Assembly (NCBI GenBank): GCA_023264015.1
Contig: JALQTJ010000012.1
Coordinates: 1 to 37,458 of the forward strand
Direction: 5' to 3'
DNA length: 37,458 nt
From: Flavobacteriaceae bacterium
GTDB taxonomy: Bacteria > Bacteroidota > Bacteroidia > Flavobacteriales > Flavobacteriaceae
The notes beneath the pieces are model-generated. The model was not told where the DNA came from. It made no database searches and was given only the letters and a program-made list of their open reading frames with translations. Below, in pieces: positions 17,495 to 25,883 of this stretch. Both the position numbers and the translations under genes were made by a program. Numbering within the stretch: position 1 is the stretch's first letter; every line of letters begins with the position of its first letter.

Positions 17495-18821
17495 AGGGCT
17501 GAGGATTATTTGCTTTGGTTCCGGCTACAGCAAGTGCAGCAATTAAAACGACTCCAAGATAAGCCATGTAACGGTAAGAGCCGAGTAGCGTATACGAGAA
17601 ACTGAAAACACTCGGGGCAATGGCACTCCCAAAAATTAAAATTGACATCACCCGGCCTGTGATGGCCCCAAGGTGTTGCCTGCCGAAAAATCTGGGCCAA
17701 GTCACCGAATTGAGCACCCCAAAAAAGCCGCCCATCGAACCCATTCCACCAATTAATAACACTCTTCCCCATGCTTCGTTTAGAAAGAACATTCCCAAAC
17801 AGGCCAGTAAGCCCCCAAACATCATGATATAGGCAAATATTTTAAGCTTAGAGCGATCACTGAGGTAATTAAAAACCGTCGAAACAGTGACCGAAACGAA
17901 AGAACCGGGTAGAAAAATACGCACCGCCTCTTCTTTAGATAATCCTGTGCTTTCAAAAATAGAAACCACATGAAAAGTAAGTCCCGTAATAAAGAAACTG
18001 TTAAATGCCAATAAAAAGGTGAATACCCAAAAAGCACGGGTCTTACGCGCCTCTGCTAGCGTAAACTGTTTCTTAGCGCGCGGCTGGTCAGAAGCTCCGA
18101 GGATTTCTTGTCCCTTTCGGATTCCATCAGGCAGCAATCCGTGATCCTCAGGGCGTACTCTGTAAAATTGAAGGATGAAGATCGCAAATACAGCTAAGGC
18201 GATTGCCATCACTTGCCATGCCCCACTCCATCCGAAGTCATCGATGAGTGCACTGAGCCAAATCGGAGCCGAACTAAAGCCGAATGAGAGTGAAATACTC
18301 GTTACCATATTGGCTCTTCCGCGGTACTTGTCCCACCACATCATGATCATATTTCTCGAGGCCATGGTCAGCACCCCTTGGCCAAAGAACCTCAGCATAA
18401 AAAACAAAAGGGTTATGACCACGAATCCTGTATATACTCTGCTGATATTAACGAGCAGCGCTAATTTTTGAGCGAGTGCAGGAGAAAAAGAAGCCGTTAA
18501 CAGCGTAAGTGAAATTCCTAGAGCCGCACCCAAAGCTACCCATCTGGCCCCATAGCGATCGAACCAGCGACCAGCTCTACCGATGATTAGAGAACTCATA
18601 ATCGTCCCCACCATATAGGCGTTAGAGAATTGATTGCGGCTTAAGCCCAAGGCATCTTTAACCGGGTCGGTAAAAACAGAAACTCCGATGGTTTGACCCG
18701 GAATACTAAACCAGACTCCAATGGTTCCTATAATGAGGACTACAAAACCGTAGAAAAATGGGAAAGACTCTGGACGGACAAGCGAACCAGCATTAGAATG
18801 TTTAAAGGACGAAGGGCTCAA
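17484..18821 (-). CDS. MFS transporter (OFA / monocarboxylate-like)
   Basis: This 445-residue protein of about 12 TM helices is a major facilitator. The motif-A loop reads GRAGRWFDRYGARWVALGAA, and the second half has NYLSDRSKLK. The general look (FYGFVVLIIGTIGVWFSIPGQ at the N-terminus) resembles oxalate/formate and monocarboxylate carriers, but the substrate is open. The start is TTG at 18821. No in-frame ATG lies upstream, and the box TATATTTG ends 20 bases before it, which supports the TTG. The following lipoprotein amidohydrolase gene overlaps by 11 bases. Confidence 0.85.
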   Translation of the reverse strand: MSPSSFKHSNAGSLVRPESFPFFYGFVVLIIGTIGVWFSIPGQTIGVSVFTDPVKDALGLSRNQFSNAYMVGTIMSSLIIGRAGRWFDRYGARWVALGAALGISLTLLTASFSPALAQKLALLVNISRVYTGFVVITLLFFMLRFFGQGVLTMASRNMIMMWWDKYRGRANMVTSISLSFGFSSAPIWLSALIDDFGWSGAWQVMAIALAVFAIFILQFYRVRPEDHGLLPDGIRKGQEILGASDQPRAKKQFTLAEARKTRAFWVFTFLLAFNSFFITGLTFHVVSIFESTGLSKEEAVRIFLPGSFVSVTVSTVFNYLSDRSKLKIFAYIMMFGGLLACLGMFFLNEAWGRVLLIGGMGSMGGFFGVLNSVTWPRFFGRQHLGAITGRVMSILIFGSAIAPSVFSFSYTLLGSYRYMAYLGVVLIAALAVAGTKANNPQPYET

Positions 18822-18841
18822 ATGCCTGGGATTTACAGATT

Positions 18842-18849
18842 CAAATATA
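18842..18849 (-). promoter_or_regulatory. -7 box of the MFS-amidohydrolase operon
   Basis: TATATTTG on the minus strand is an exact match 20 bases before the TTG start at 18821. On the other strand, TACCTTTA (18869-18876) is a near match facing the ftsE-like gene. Confidence 0.55.
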
Positions 18850-18901
18850 AGTGCATTGGACGAATCATTACCTTTAAGGCTGAACTTACAAATCTCTGTT
18901 A

Positions 18902-19573
18902 ATGCAATCTGACACCGTCTTGTATCTTGAAAATGCTCAAATAAAGCAAGACACTAGCATTATACTTGACACGCTCAATTTTAGCCTACACAAAGGGGAC
19001 TACTATTTTTTAATCGGGAAAACGGGATCCGGAAAAAGCAGTCTACTTAAAGCGCTTTATGGCGATGTTCCGTTCAGCGCTGGGATAGCCAGAATTAAAA
19101 ACCTCGATCTTCGCACCCTAAAAGAAGTCCAGCTTTCAACGCTGAGACGCTCACTGGGAATCGTATTTCAAGATTTCAAACTGCTCTCAGACCGCAACGT
19201 CTATGACAACTTAGACTTTGTGCTTAAAGCAACCGGATGGAAAAAATCGAGCGAGCGTAAAAACCAAATTGAAACAGTGCTAGAACGCGTTGGGATCAGC
19301 GGAAAAATGAAAAGCTTTCCCCATCGGCTCTCAGGTGGAGAACAACAGCGTGTTGCAATCGCTAGAGCTTTATTAAACGACCCTGATCTGATTATTGCGG
19401 ATGAACCCACCGGAAATCTAGATCCAGAAACTAGCCTCGAGGTCATGCAGGTTTTCGAAGACATTCATCGAAATGGCAAAACACTTTTTGTCGCCACCCA
19501 TAACCACCAATTGATCCGCCATTACGGTCATCCTGTGGTGCGTTGCGAGAATCAGAGCTTGTATCAAGGCTAA
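18902..19573 (+). CDS. ftsE: ABC transporter ATPase, FtsE-like
   Basis: This 223-residue ATPase has Walker A ([15 protein letters not shown]), a Q-loop ([10 protein letters not shown]), the signature [15 protein letters not shown], Walker B ([12 protein letters not shown]) and the H-loop (FVATHNH). The short length and the [17 protein letters not shown] region resemble FtsE, which with FtsX controls cell-wall hydrolysis at division. No ftsX lies next to it, which is common in Bacteroidota. LolD is the alternative, since a LolC-like permease is encoded at 24693-25883, but FtsE fits better. Confidence 0.82.
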   Translation: MQSDTVLYLENAQIKQDTSIILDTLNFSLHKGDYYFLIGKTGSGKSSLLKALYGDVPFSAGIARIKNLDLRTLKEVQLSTLRRSLGIVFQDFKLLSDRNVYDNLDFVLKATGWKKSSERKNQIETVLERVGISGKMKSFPHRLSGGEQQRVAIARALLNDPDLIIADEPTGNLDPETSLEVMQVFEDIHRNGKTLFVATHNHQLIRHYGHPVVRCENQSLYQG

Positions 19574-19620
19574 ATTTCAACTGATAATTTTTCTGTTTAT
19601 TTGTAGCTCATTCAACTTTT

Positions 19621-20361
19621 ATGGCAGTTTTAGGCATTGATATAGGGGGCACCGGTATGAAGGGTGGTTTGGTCGATATTGAATCTGGAGAATTGATCAG
19701 TGAACGCTTTCGACTGCCAACGCCCAAAAAGAGAGACCCTGAAGCTATGGCCGAACGATTCAAAGAAATCGTAGACCACTTTGGCTACGAAGGGCCCATC
19801 GGAGTGGGATTTCCTACCATTATCAAGAATGGAACTTGCGGATCTCAAGGAAACCTTCACAAGAAATGGAAGGGGCTTAACGTTGCTGATGTCTTCGCTG
19901 AAAAGACCGGACAAGAAGTCATTGTTGTTAATGATGCAGATGCCGCCGCCTATGCTACTATGGAGTACGGTGTCGGAAAAGGTGAAATGGGACTCGTCCT
20001 CATGGTAACTATTGGCACGGGAATAGGCAGTGGTGCCTTCTTTAACGGTACACTCATCCCGAATTTTGAGTTAGGCCAAATTCCGTATAAAAAGTTCAAA
20101 AAAATTGAAGAGTGGGCTTCAGCCTCTGCTAAAGAGCGCGAAAAGCTCAGCCTTGAAGAATGGGCTGTACGCTTTAACAAGTTCCTTAAAATAACAAACC
20201 TACTTATCGCCCCAGATCTTATTATACTCGGAGGTGGTTTGTCTAAGGAATGGGACAATTACGCTCACCTCATCGATTCTCCGGTTCACATCAAACCCGC
20301 TGCGCTGCGAAATAATGCCGGAATTGTCGGTGCTGCTGCGGCCGCTTTTAGAGCGCTTTAG
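19621..20361 (+). CDS. ppgK: ROK-family glucokinase, polyphosphate glucokinase-like
   Basis: This 246-residue ROK kinase has the phosphate-binding DIGGTGMKGGLVD, the sugar-binding region NLHKKWKGLNV, the catalytic NDADAAAYATMEYG, and TIGTGIGSGAFFNG. The short length, FELGQIPY in place of the usual zinc-binding loop, and the lack of the CxCGxxGC motif are features of PpgK, which phosphorylates glucose with polyphosphate or ATP. Phosphoryl donor use cannot be read directly. The last 14 bases overlap the 3-prime end of typA on the other strand. Confidence 0.85.
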   Translation: MAVLGIDIGGTGMKGGLVDIESGELISERFRLPTPKKRDPEAMAERFKEIVDHFGYEGPIGVGFPTIIKNGTCGSQGNLHKKWKGLNVADVFAEKTGQEVIVVNDADAAAYATMEYGVGKGEMGLVLMVTIGTGIGSGAFFNGTLIPNFELGQIPYKKFKKIEEWASASAKEREKLSLEEWAVRFNKFLKITNLLIAPDLIILGGGLSKEWDNYAHLIDSPVHIKPAALRNNAGIVGAAAAAFRAL

Positions 20362-22147
20362 CGCGCTTTCTATCGGTTTCCTTTAGATGAATTTTTCTCA
20401 GTCGGATATGATTAGGGGTTACCTCAACCAACTCGTCCTTCTGAATATATTCTAATGCTTGCTCTAGCGAGAACTTAATTGCGGGAACAATTTTCACCTT
20501 TTCATCTGAACCAGAGGCACGGACGTTTGAAAGCTTTTTGGTTTTCGTCACATTCACCGCCATATCGTCGGCTCTAGAATTTTCTCCGATCACCTGTCCT
20601 TCATAAATATCCTCTCCTGGATCAATAAAGAAAACCCCTCTTTCTTGAATCTTATCAATAGAGTAAGGAATCGCTGTTCCGTTTTCTAGAGAAACCAATG
20701 ACCCGTTGATTCGTCCTGGTATTGGCCCTTTTAGTGGTTGGTATTCAATAAATCGGTGCGACATAATCGCCTCTCCTGCAGTCGCCGTGAGAAGCTGATT
20801 TCTCAATCCAATGATACCTCTAGAGGGGATGACGAACTCACAGATCATGCGGGTACCCTTAGTCTCCATACTGAGTAATTCTCCCTTGCGCATCGATACC
20901 ATTTCAACAGCCTTACCCGAAACAGTCTCCGGAAGGTCTATAGTCAACTGCTCGACTGGCTCACACTTTACGCCATCTATTTCTTTAATAATGACTTGAG
21001 GCTGACCAATCTGCAATTCGTATCCTTCACGACGCATGGTCTCGATAAGTACTGATAAGTGAAGTACCCCTCGTCCGTAAACGATAAAACGATCCGCACT
21101 ATCTGTGGGCTCAACACGCAACGCCAAATTCTTTTCTAACTCTTTCTCTAAACGCTCTTTAATGTGTCTAGAGGTTACAAATTTTCCGTCCTTACCGAAG
21201 AAGGGACTGTCATTTATGGTAAAGAGCATACTCATGGTAGGTTCATCAATGGCGATCGACTTCAATGCTTCAGGTGCCTCGTGATCTGCCACCGTGTCTC
21301 CAATCTCAAAATTCTCCATTCCAACGATTGCGCAGATATCTCCGGCACGAACTTCTTGCACTTTCACACGGCCTAATCCTTCAAAGGTGAACAACTCTTT
21401 AATTCTCGATTTAGAAATAGAACCGTCGCGTTTTACGAGACTTACTTGCTGCCCTTCTTTAAGTGATCCGCGTTGTAGGCGTCCAATCGCAATACGTCCG
21501 GTAAAAGAAGAATAATCTAGAGAGGTGATTAACAGCTGGGTTGAACCCTCTTGAGGTTTGAACTCCGGGATTTCAGCAAGGACCATCTCTAAAAGGGGTT
21601 CTATAGAATCGGTAGGCTGTTTGTAATCAGTGCTCATCCATCCGTTTTTCGCCGAGCCGTAAACCGTCGGAAAGTCAAGCTGCCATTCTTCAGCACCTAA
21701 CTCGAACATGAGATCAAAAACCTTTTCGTGCACCTCATCTGGCGTACAATTCTCCTTGTCAACTTTATTGATGACCAGACAGGGCTTTAATCCCATTGAA
21801 ATCGCCTTTTGCAATACAAATCGGGTCTGAGGCATGGGGCCTTCAAAGGCGTCAACCAGCAATAACACTCCGTCTGCCATATTCAATACACGCTCTACCT
21901 CTCCGCCAAAGTCAGCGTGACCAGGGGTGTCGATAATATTGATCTTATGGTCTTTGTATTGTACCGAAACATTCTTAGAAACAATGGTAATTCCGCGCTC
22001 GCGCTCGAGATCATTGTTGTCTAGAATGAGTTCTCCTTTATTCTCATTTTCTCTAAAAAGTTGGCAGTGGTATAGGATTTTATCGACAAGTGTAGTCTTT
22101 CCGTGATCTACGTGAGCAATAATGGCAATGTTCTTGATGTGCTGCAT
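20348..22147 (-). CDS. typA: Ribosome-binding GTPase TypA/BipA
   Basis: This translational GTPase of 599 residues binds 70S ribosomes and aids growth under stress and at low temperature. G motifs are IAHVDHGKTTLVDKIL (G1), RERGITI (G2), DTPGHADFGGEVERVL (G3) and NKVD (G4). The C-terminal part (PSRGIIGLRNQLLTATAGEA, and IRLRKIHLKETDRKRAKA at the end) is the specific TypA region. The length is normal. It has its own promoter box at 22175-22182 and overlaps ppgK tail-to-tail by 14 bases. Confidence 0.97.
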   Translation of the reverse strand: MQHIKNIAIIAHVDHGKTTLVDKILYHCQLFRENENKGELILDNNDLERERGITIVSKNVSVQYKDHKINIIDTPGHADFGGEVERVLNMADGVLLLVDAFEGPMPQTRFVLQKAISMGLKPCLVINKVDKENCTPDEVHEKVFDLMFELGAEEWQLDFPTVYGSAKNGWMSTDYKQPTDSIEPLLEMVLAEIPEFKPQEGSTQLLITSLDYSSFTGRIAIGRLQRGSLKEGQQVSLVKRDGSISKSRIKELFTFEGLGRVKVQEVRAGDICAIVGMENFEIGDTVADHEAPEALKSIAIDEPTMSMLFTINDSPFFGKDGKFVTSRHIKERLEKELEKNLALRVEPTDSADRFIVYGRGVLHLSVLIETMRREGYELQIGQPQVIIKEIDGVKCEPVEQLTIDLPETVSGKAVEMVSMRKGELLSMETKGTRMICEFVIPSRGIIGLRNQLLTATAGEAIMSHRFIEYQPLKGPIPGRINGSLVSLENGTAIPYSIDKIQERGVFFIDPGEDIYEGQVIGENSRADDMAVNVTKTKKLSNVRASGSDEKVKIVPAIKFSLEQALEYIQKDELVEVTPNHIRLRKIHLKETDRKRAKAL

Positions 22148-22174
22148 CTAAATAGTTTGAGCGCTACGGCGGCG

Positions 22175-22182
22175 CAAATATA
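22175..22182 (-). promoter_or_regulatory. -7 box of typA
   Basis: TATATTTG on the minus strand is an exact match ending 27 bases before the typA ATG. It is divergent from the kdsA box at 22215-22222, with 32 bases between the two. Confidence 0.55.
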
Positions 22183-22214
22183 GGTCGAAAACCGCCCCAG
22201 ATGTGATAAAAAAC

Positions 22215-22222
22215 TACCTTTG
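22215..22222 (+). promoter_or_regulatory. -7 box of kdsA
   Basis: TACCTTTG is an exact TAnnTTTG match ending 20 bases before the ATG at 22243. Its last base is the first base of the in-frame GTG at 22222, which rules that GTG out as the normal start. Confidence 0.6.
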
Positions 22223-22242
22223 TGCCGAAATCCTTTGAAACC

Positions 22243-23067
22243 ATGAATAGAGCAGACCTCCAACAACTTCAACATGCTGAAAGTCATCAATTCTTACTGA
22301 TTGCAGGGCCCTGTGCCATTGAGTCAGAACAGAGTGCTATGGCTGTGGCTGAAAAAGCGGTGGCTCTTAGCGATGCGCTGAAGATTCCGTATGTTTTCAA
22401 AGGAAGTTTTAAAAAGGCCAATCGCAGCCGTATTGATTCATTCACCGGGATTGGTGATGAAAAAGCACTTAAAATTTTGAGAAAGGTCGGAGAAACCTTT
22501 GGTATACCCACCATCACTGACATTCACACTGAAGAAGATGCGGCAAGGGCTGCAGCTTATGTTGATATCCTACAGATTCCCGCCTTTTTGGTACGCCAAA
22601 CCGACCTTGTGGTGGCCGCCGCTAAAACGCAAAAGGTCGTCAACTTAAAGAAAGGACAATTCATGAGCCCTGAAAGCATGCAATTTGCGGTTCAGAAGGT
22701 AAAAGACAGCGGAAATCCCAACAGCCTTATTACCGAAAGAGGCACCACCTTTGGTTATCAAGACCTTGTGATTGACTATAGAGGTATCCCGGTGATGCAA
22801 CAATACGCCCCGGTAGTTTTAGACGTCACCCACTCTCTACAACAGCCTAATCAGGCCTCAGGAGTAACAGGCGGAAGACCTGCACTCATTGAAACCATGG
22901 CCAAGGCAGGAATTGCAGTCGGAGTAGACGGAATTTTTATTGAAACCCATCCCGACCCTTCAAGCGCGAAGAGTGACGGGGCAAACCAACTACCTCTTGA
23001 ACGCCTCGAAAAACTCTTAAGCACCTTGGCTCGGTTGAGAGATACCGTTGTAAGACTCGAGAACTAA
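22243..23067 (+). CDS. kdsA: 3-deoxy-8-phosphooctulonate synthase (KDO8P synthase)
   Basis: The enzyme condenses arabinose-5-phosphate and PEP to KDO8P, the precursor of the Kdo sugar of LPS. With the ATG at 22243 it has 274 residues. Family motifs are FVFKGSF-like VFKGSFKKANRSRIDSF, ITDIHTEEDAARAA, VTHSLQQP and FIETHPDPSSAKSDGANQL. AGPCAIES carries Cys24 where the metal-independent enzyme (E. coli type) has Asn, so this should be the metal-dependent class. A GTG at 22222 would add 7 residues but lies in the promoter box. Confidence 0.95.
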   Translation: MNRADLQQLQHAESHQFLLIAGPCAIESEQSAMAVAEKAVALSDALKIPYVFKGSFKKANRSRIDSFTGIGDEKALKILRKVGETFGIPTITDIHTEEDAARAAAYVDILQIPAFLVRQTDLVVAAAKTQKVVNLKKGQFMSPESMQFAVQKVKDSGNPNSLITERGTTFGYQDLVIDYRGIPVMQQYAPVVLDVTHSLQQPNQASGVTGGRPALIETMAKAGIAVGVDGIFIETHPDPSSAKSDGANQLPLERLEKLLSTLARLRDTVVRLEN

Positions 23068-23134
23068 CCTTTTCTTAAAAGTTCAGGCGCTCATCCTATG
23101 GAGTTAGGGACTATCTTGTAAGAAAATTTTTCTC

Positions 23135-24253
23135 GTGAAAACACTTTCTCTCTTTTCAGCCTTTTTGTTTGGTATGATTGGGCTTCAGGCTCAAGATCAC
23201 AGTCACGTGAGTGCGCGTCCCATCCATTTTCCAGATGTAGACAATTACCTCACCCTTTCTACCGACCTGCATATACATAGTGTATTCTCTGACGGATACG
23301 TGTGGCCCAACATCAGAGTCCAAGAGGCGTTACTAGACGGATTAGACGCCATCGCAGTAACAGAACACCTCGAATACCAGCCGCACAGCGCTGACCTACC
23401 ACACCCAGATCGCAACCGTGCCTATCATTTAGCGCTAGAGGAGGCGAAAGACCATGACCTGCTTGTCATAAGAGGATCAGAAATCACAAGAGGAGCACCC
23501 GTGGGCCACAACAATGCCATTTTCATTGAAGATGCTAATCCACTCTTAAAAGAAAAAGCTGAGGATGCCTTTAAAGAGGCCCGAAAGCAAGGAGCATTCA
23601 TCTTTTGGAATCATCCGGCATGGACGGCTCAAAATAGCCAAGGTAACCCCGTGCTCAGTGCATTTCAAAAAGATCGCATAAAGTCAGACGAGCTACACGG
23701 GATCGAGGTAGTGAACTTTGGTGCCTTTGCAGAAGAATCACTAGCGCTTGCCTTAGAACAAGACCTTACCATTTTAGCAACCTCTGATGTGCACGGACTC
23801 ATCGAATGGGATTACAGCAACAAAGGTCTGCAAAGACCGGTGACCTTAGTCTTTGCCAAAGAAAGGAGTCTAGCAGGTATTCATGAAGCGCTTATCGAAG
23901 GAAGAACTGTTGCAGCCTATAACGACCTCCTCATAGGTCAGAAGGAGTATTTAGAGCCTCTGCTTTTAAAAAGTATACGCATTGAAGGCGCCCATTACAT
24001 GCCCAATACCAAAATTGTAGAATTGACCATCACCAATCAAACAAGCAGTGACTTATTACTTGAAAATAAGAGTGACTATACCTTCTACGAAAGCTCACCC
24101 GTATTTGTATTAAAGGCTCATGACAGCAAAGTGTTGAAGGTCAAAACTTTAGAAGAGCTCCCTGCCTTTGACTTAAGCTTTGAAGCCCTAGGAGCATTTT
24201 ATGCCCCAAAAAGTCATCCTGTACTGACTTGGAGGGTTAATGTCAGCCACTAG
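23135..24253 (+). CDS. Exported PHP-domain phosphoesterase-like protein
   Basis: This 372-residue protein has a signal peptide (MKTLSLFSAFLFGMIGLQAQ) and then a PHP fold. Metal ligands in order are DLHIHSVFSDG (His46, His48), TEHLEY (His78), SEITRG (Glu116), WNHPAW (His160) and TSDVHGL (Asp218, His220). The last 100 residues look like a beta-sandwich. Most PHP enzymes are cytoplasmic DNA polymerase or phosphatase modules. Exported copies occur in Bacteroidota, and their substrate is not known. The start is GTG, chosen because it gives a clean signal peptide; TATCTTGT (23112-23119) is a possible imperfect -7 box. Confidence 0.83.
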   Translation: MKTLSLFSAFLFGMIGLQAQDHSHVSARPIHFPDVDNYLTLSTDLHIHSVFSDGYVWPNIRVQEALLDGLDAIAVTEHLEYQPHSADLPHPDRNRAYHLALEEAKDHDLLVIRGSEITRGAPVGHNNAIFIEDANPLLKEKAEDAFKEARKQGAFIFWNHPAWTAQNSQGNPVLSAFQKDRIKSDELHGIEVVNFGAFAEESLALALEQDLTILATSDVHGLIEWDYSNKGLQRPVTLVFAKERSLAGIHEALIEGRTVAAYNDLLIGQKEYLEPLLLKSIRIEGAHYMPNTKIVELTITNQTSSDLLLENKSDYTFYESSPVFVLKAHDSKVLKVKTLEELPAFDLSFEALGAFYAPKSHPVLTWRVNVSH

Positions 24254-24259
24254 TTTTCG

Positions 24260-24267
24260 TATCTTTG
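24260..24267 (+). promoter_or_regulatory. -7 box of the tmRNA gene
   Basis: TATCTTTG is an exact match lying 7 bases after the stop codon of the PHP gene. It predicts a primary transcript starting about 24 bases upstream of the mature tmRNA 5-prime end. Confidence 0.55.
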
Positions 24268-24294
24268 TCGGCTCTTTATGTTCTTTAATTTATC

Positions 24295-24692
24295 GGGGCC
24301 GATCTGGATTTGACAGCAAGATCAATGAGATCGTAAGCATGCCGAGCTATGAGGTTAATGCTCGTAAATCTCTACTTCAACCATTTTAAATGGCGAAAAC
24401 AATTACGCTTTAGCTGCCTAATAATCTGAATTATAGTAAGATTTGGCCTAGTCTCGCGAGGCGAGAAAGCTAAATGTCTCTAGAAAGCCCTTGTTGGCGG
24501 CGTTCTTCAAAGAGGCACCATTAAAGTCAACAACGAATGTCTTTCGCTTCGCAAGGCATTTAAAATTTAGAAGCTAAGAAAGTCGGTAGATGGTCACTGA
24601 TCAGCTGCTTTCTGACAATCACTCAGTGAATAAGCATGTAGAAAGCGTTTGAGTTGCTTGTTTGGACGAGGGTTCGAACCCCTCCGGCTCCA
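24295..24692 (+). ncRNA. ssrA: tmRNA (trans-translation RNA)
   Basis: This is a one-piece tmRNA of 398 nt. The 5-prime end GGGGCCGATCTGGATTTGAC pairs as an acceptor stem with CGGCTCC near the 3-prime end, where the T arm GGTTCGAACCC precedes the stem. The tag frame runs from GGC at 24392 through GCC ending at 24418 and encodes GENNYALAA, followed by two TAA stops (24419-24424). That is the usual Bacteroidota degradation tag. The discriminator is A at 24692. The following bases are CTA, not CCA, and they are also the stop codon of the convergent permease gene. Confidence 0.96.
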
Positions 24693-25883
24693 CTATCCCC
24701 TAATTAATTTGGTAATGGTCATTCGAACGGCTATACGAGAGACCAACCAAAGCACCATGGCACTCAAGCCAAATACCAAAGCGTTGAGGAGTAACACCTC
24801 AGAAACGTAGAGTTTAACAGGGATATAGGTGATGTAGTATTCTTCAGGGTTTGAAAAGGTCAACCAATGCGTATAGTGCTGAATGGCATACAGCGATAAT
24901 CCAATAGTGTTTCCGATAAGTAATCCCAGTCCCAGGTAATACGACCCCTGAATCCAAAACAATTTACGCACGCTCTGCTCATTAGCGCCAAGTGCTCTAA
25001 ATAAGCCAATGGCGTTTGAACGCTCGAAAACTACGGACAACAAACTAGTGATAATATTCATCGCCCCTACAATAGAAAGTACCAAGCTAATAATGAGCAA
25101 ATTCACATCGAAAAGCTCCAACCAATTGAATAAGACCGATTGTTCATCCTTAGTTCTCACCACCTCAATATGCGCCGGGAATCGATTGATCAAGGTCTCG
25201 TAAACCGATGCTTCATCTTTAGAATCCGCCAAGAACACTTCAAGCCCTTCAAATTGATCTGCCTCATACCTGTTCAATTGGCCAACCCATTCACCAGAGA
25301 CAAAAACAACCGATTGATCGAATTCAGCAAAATAAGAATTGTAAATCCCTTGAACGACCATTCTTCGTTGCTGAGGAGGATTTTCATTATTCGGAAACAG
25401 TCCATAAACACTATCCCCTATTTCAAGACCCAATTGGCGTGCCACCTCTTCAGAAACAACAATACCGTCTTGACTGTCGTGGTGAAGCCAATCACCCTGA
25501 ACCAGATAAGACTCCCAAACCGTAGTGTCGAAATCACTGTATACCCCTTTAAAGAGCAATCCTGCGTAATCAACCTCATTGCGAAGCACACCAAGGCGTT
25601 CTGAAACTTTATGGCTACGAAAATCAGCTTCAATGGTGGTAAGCATTGCGATATGACTACTATCAAGCGCTTGACCCCTATCGTAGGAGACTAATTTAAA
25701 GGTACCCTGAAACGATTCTAATTTCTTTTTGACCTCCGATTGCAATCCTCTTGCCGTTGCCATAGCGATCAACATTACAGCTAGGCCTATAGCCACAGCC
25801 ATAACGCCAATTTTTGCGCTACCTTTAGGTAAGATCTTGTGATTCTTAAACAAGAATCTTTTTGCAACGAACCATTCGAACAT
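24693..25883 (-). CDS. ABC transporter permease, LolC/LolE-FtsX-MacB family
   Basis: This 396-residue inner-membrane protein starts MFEWFVAKRFLFKNHK, as in Bacteroidota LolC/E-like proteins. It has one N-terminal TM helix (about residues 25-45), a large periplasmic domain, and three C-terminal TM helices, with LVLSIVGAMNIITSLLSVVF and RSNAIGLFRALGANEQSVRKLF as the typical FtsX-domain core. It probably extracts or moves lipoproteins with an ATPase encoded elsewhere (LolD). The start codon touches that of the divergent NamZ-like gene (CATATG), and its stop abuts the tmRNA 3-prime end. The promoter box at 25910-25917 lies inside the neighbouring gene. Confidence 0.87.
   Translation of the reverse strand: MFEWFVAKRFLFKNHKILPKGSAKIGVMAVAIGLAVMLIAMATARGLQSEVKKKLESFQGTFKLVSYDRGQALDSSHIAMLTTIEADFRSHKVSERLGVLRNEVDYAGLLFKGVYSDFDTTVWESYLVQGDWLHHDSQDGIVVSEEVARQLGLEIGDSVYGLFPNNENPPQQRRMVVQGIYNSYFAEFDQSVVFVSGEWVGQLNRYEADQFEGLEVFLADSKDEASVYETLINRFPAHIEVVRTKDEQSVLFNWLELFDVNLLIISLVLSIVGAMNIITSLLSVVFERSNAIGLFRALGANEQSVRKLFWIQGSYYLGLGLLIGNTIGLSLYAIQHYTHWLTFSNPEEYYITYIPVKLYVSEVLLLNALVFGLSAMVLWLVSRIAVRMTITKLIRG

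Noticed and set aside
18902-19573. LolD rather than FtsE for the ABC ATPase
   Set aside because: Possible because a LolC-like gene is in the window, but the genes are 5 kb apart, on opposite strands, and the sequence around the Q-loop looks more like FtsE.
25140-25604. Open frame of 154 residues on the plus strand inside the permease gene
   Set aside because: It is antisense to a clear FtsX-domain gene and its translation is low in normal protein features and matches no family I know.
25839-25883. Upstream ATG for the NamZ-like gene (15 extra residues)
   Set aside because: It would place a polar extension before the signal peptide and overlap the divergent permease start; the ATG at 25884 gives a standard signal peptide.
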